64,000 nucleotides of DNA from Rossellomorea aquimaris (GTDB lineage Bacteria > Bacillota > Bacilli > Bacillales > Bacillaceae_B): assembly GCF_008180865.1 (NCBI RefSeq), contig NZ_VTEX01000004.1, positions 124,001 to 188,000 of the forward strand, written 5' to 3'. The notes below the pieces were generated by a model, which was not told the origin of the DNA, ran no database searches, and worked only from the letters and a program-made list of their open reading frames with translations. The position numbers and the translations under genes were made by a program. Shown in pieces: positions 63,991 through 64,000 of this stretch (the first letter of the stretch is position 1; the number at the start of each line of letters is the position of its first letter).

Positions 63991-64000
63991 TGTGAAAGGA

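Noticed and set aside
1..64000. tRNA or rRNA genes
   Set aside because: None of the spacers contains a cloverleaf or rRNA-like sequence that I could recognise; the element uses a protein gene, not a tRNA, as its target.

Overview
The window comes from the chromosome of an endospore-forming member of the Bacillaceae. The genus cannot be proven from sequence alone; a Rossellomorea or marine Bacillus type fits. The evidence is the gene order efp, spoIIIAA-AH, accBC, yqhY, nusB, folD, xseAB, ispA, dxs, tlyA, ahrC, recN, spoIVB, spo0A, which matches the Bacillus subtilis order, plus a sigma-54-controlled bkd operon. Nearly all host genes lie on the minus strand.

Region 1 (1-19.7 kb): the two subunits of methylmalonyl-CoA mutase (the large one is cut by the window edge) behind a sigma-A promoter and a catabolite-repression site; a large secreted subtilisin of the bacillopeptidase F type; then the branched-chain amino acid catabolic operon ptb-bcd-buk-lpdV-bkdAA-bkdAB-bkdB with its activator gene bkdR and a textbook -24/-12 promoter. 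Small genes yqzF and yqiK (glycerophosphodiesterase) follow. Next is a 61-residue Arg/Asp/Cys-rich protein with a sigma-K-like promoter.

Region 2 (20.3-33.3 kb): a roughly 12.9-kb AT-rich integrative element inserted at the 3' end of spo0A. It is bounded by perfect 105-bp direct repeats that duplicate the last codons of spo0A. Spo0A stays intact, but its original terminator is now at the far side of the element. The element carries a tyrosine recombinase with inverted arm-type sites at both ends, a candidate replication initiator with a predicted antisense RNA over its leader, and an XRE repressor. It also has a phage-type helix-turn-helix protein, coiled-coil proteins and a YjcQ-like protein. 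A pair of adjacent genes each carry an R-x4-H HEPN-type motif, one with a C-terminal zinc ribbon. No relaxase, large terminase or capsid gene is visible, so a phage-satellite-like or other non-autonomous island is the best reading. The HEPN pair is the best candidate for an undescribed, possibly defensive, system.

Region 3 (33.2-47.5 kb): spo0A, spoIVB, recN, ahrC, tlyA, dxs, a membrane protein matching OapA, and a gene-free roughly 600-base structured region between ispA and that protein. The position and partner identify this region as an OLE RNA. Then come ispA, xseB, xseA, folD, nusB and yqhY.

Region 4 (47.5-64 kb): accC, accB, the eight-gene spoIIIA operon (engulfment channel), efp, papA, aroQ, yqhR, yqhP, yqhO, a cobalamin-dependent ribonucleotide reductase with paired NrdR boxes, the octanoyltransferase lipM and a membrane-anchored rhodanese.

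Scattered through the host part are copies of an approximately 125-bp hairpin repeat (a tandem pair inside the bkd operon, one copy upstream of ahrC, and a cluster of three plus a fragment after nusB). Their inner arms differ between loci but remain largely self-complementary. Two short phased tandem arrays (20- and 21-bp period) are also present. No tRNA, rRNA or CRISPR array was found. Starts were adjusted from ribosome-binding sites and family alignment recalled from memory; no database search was run.
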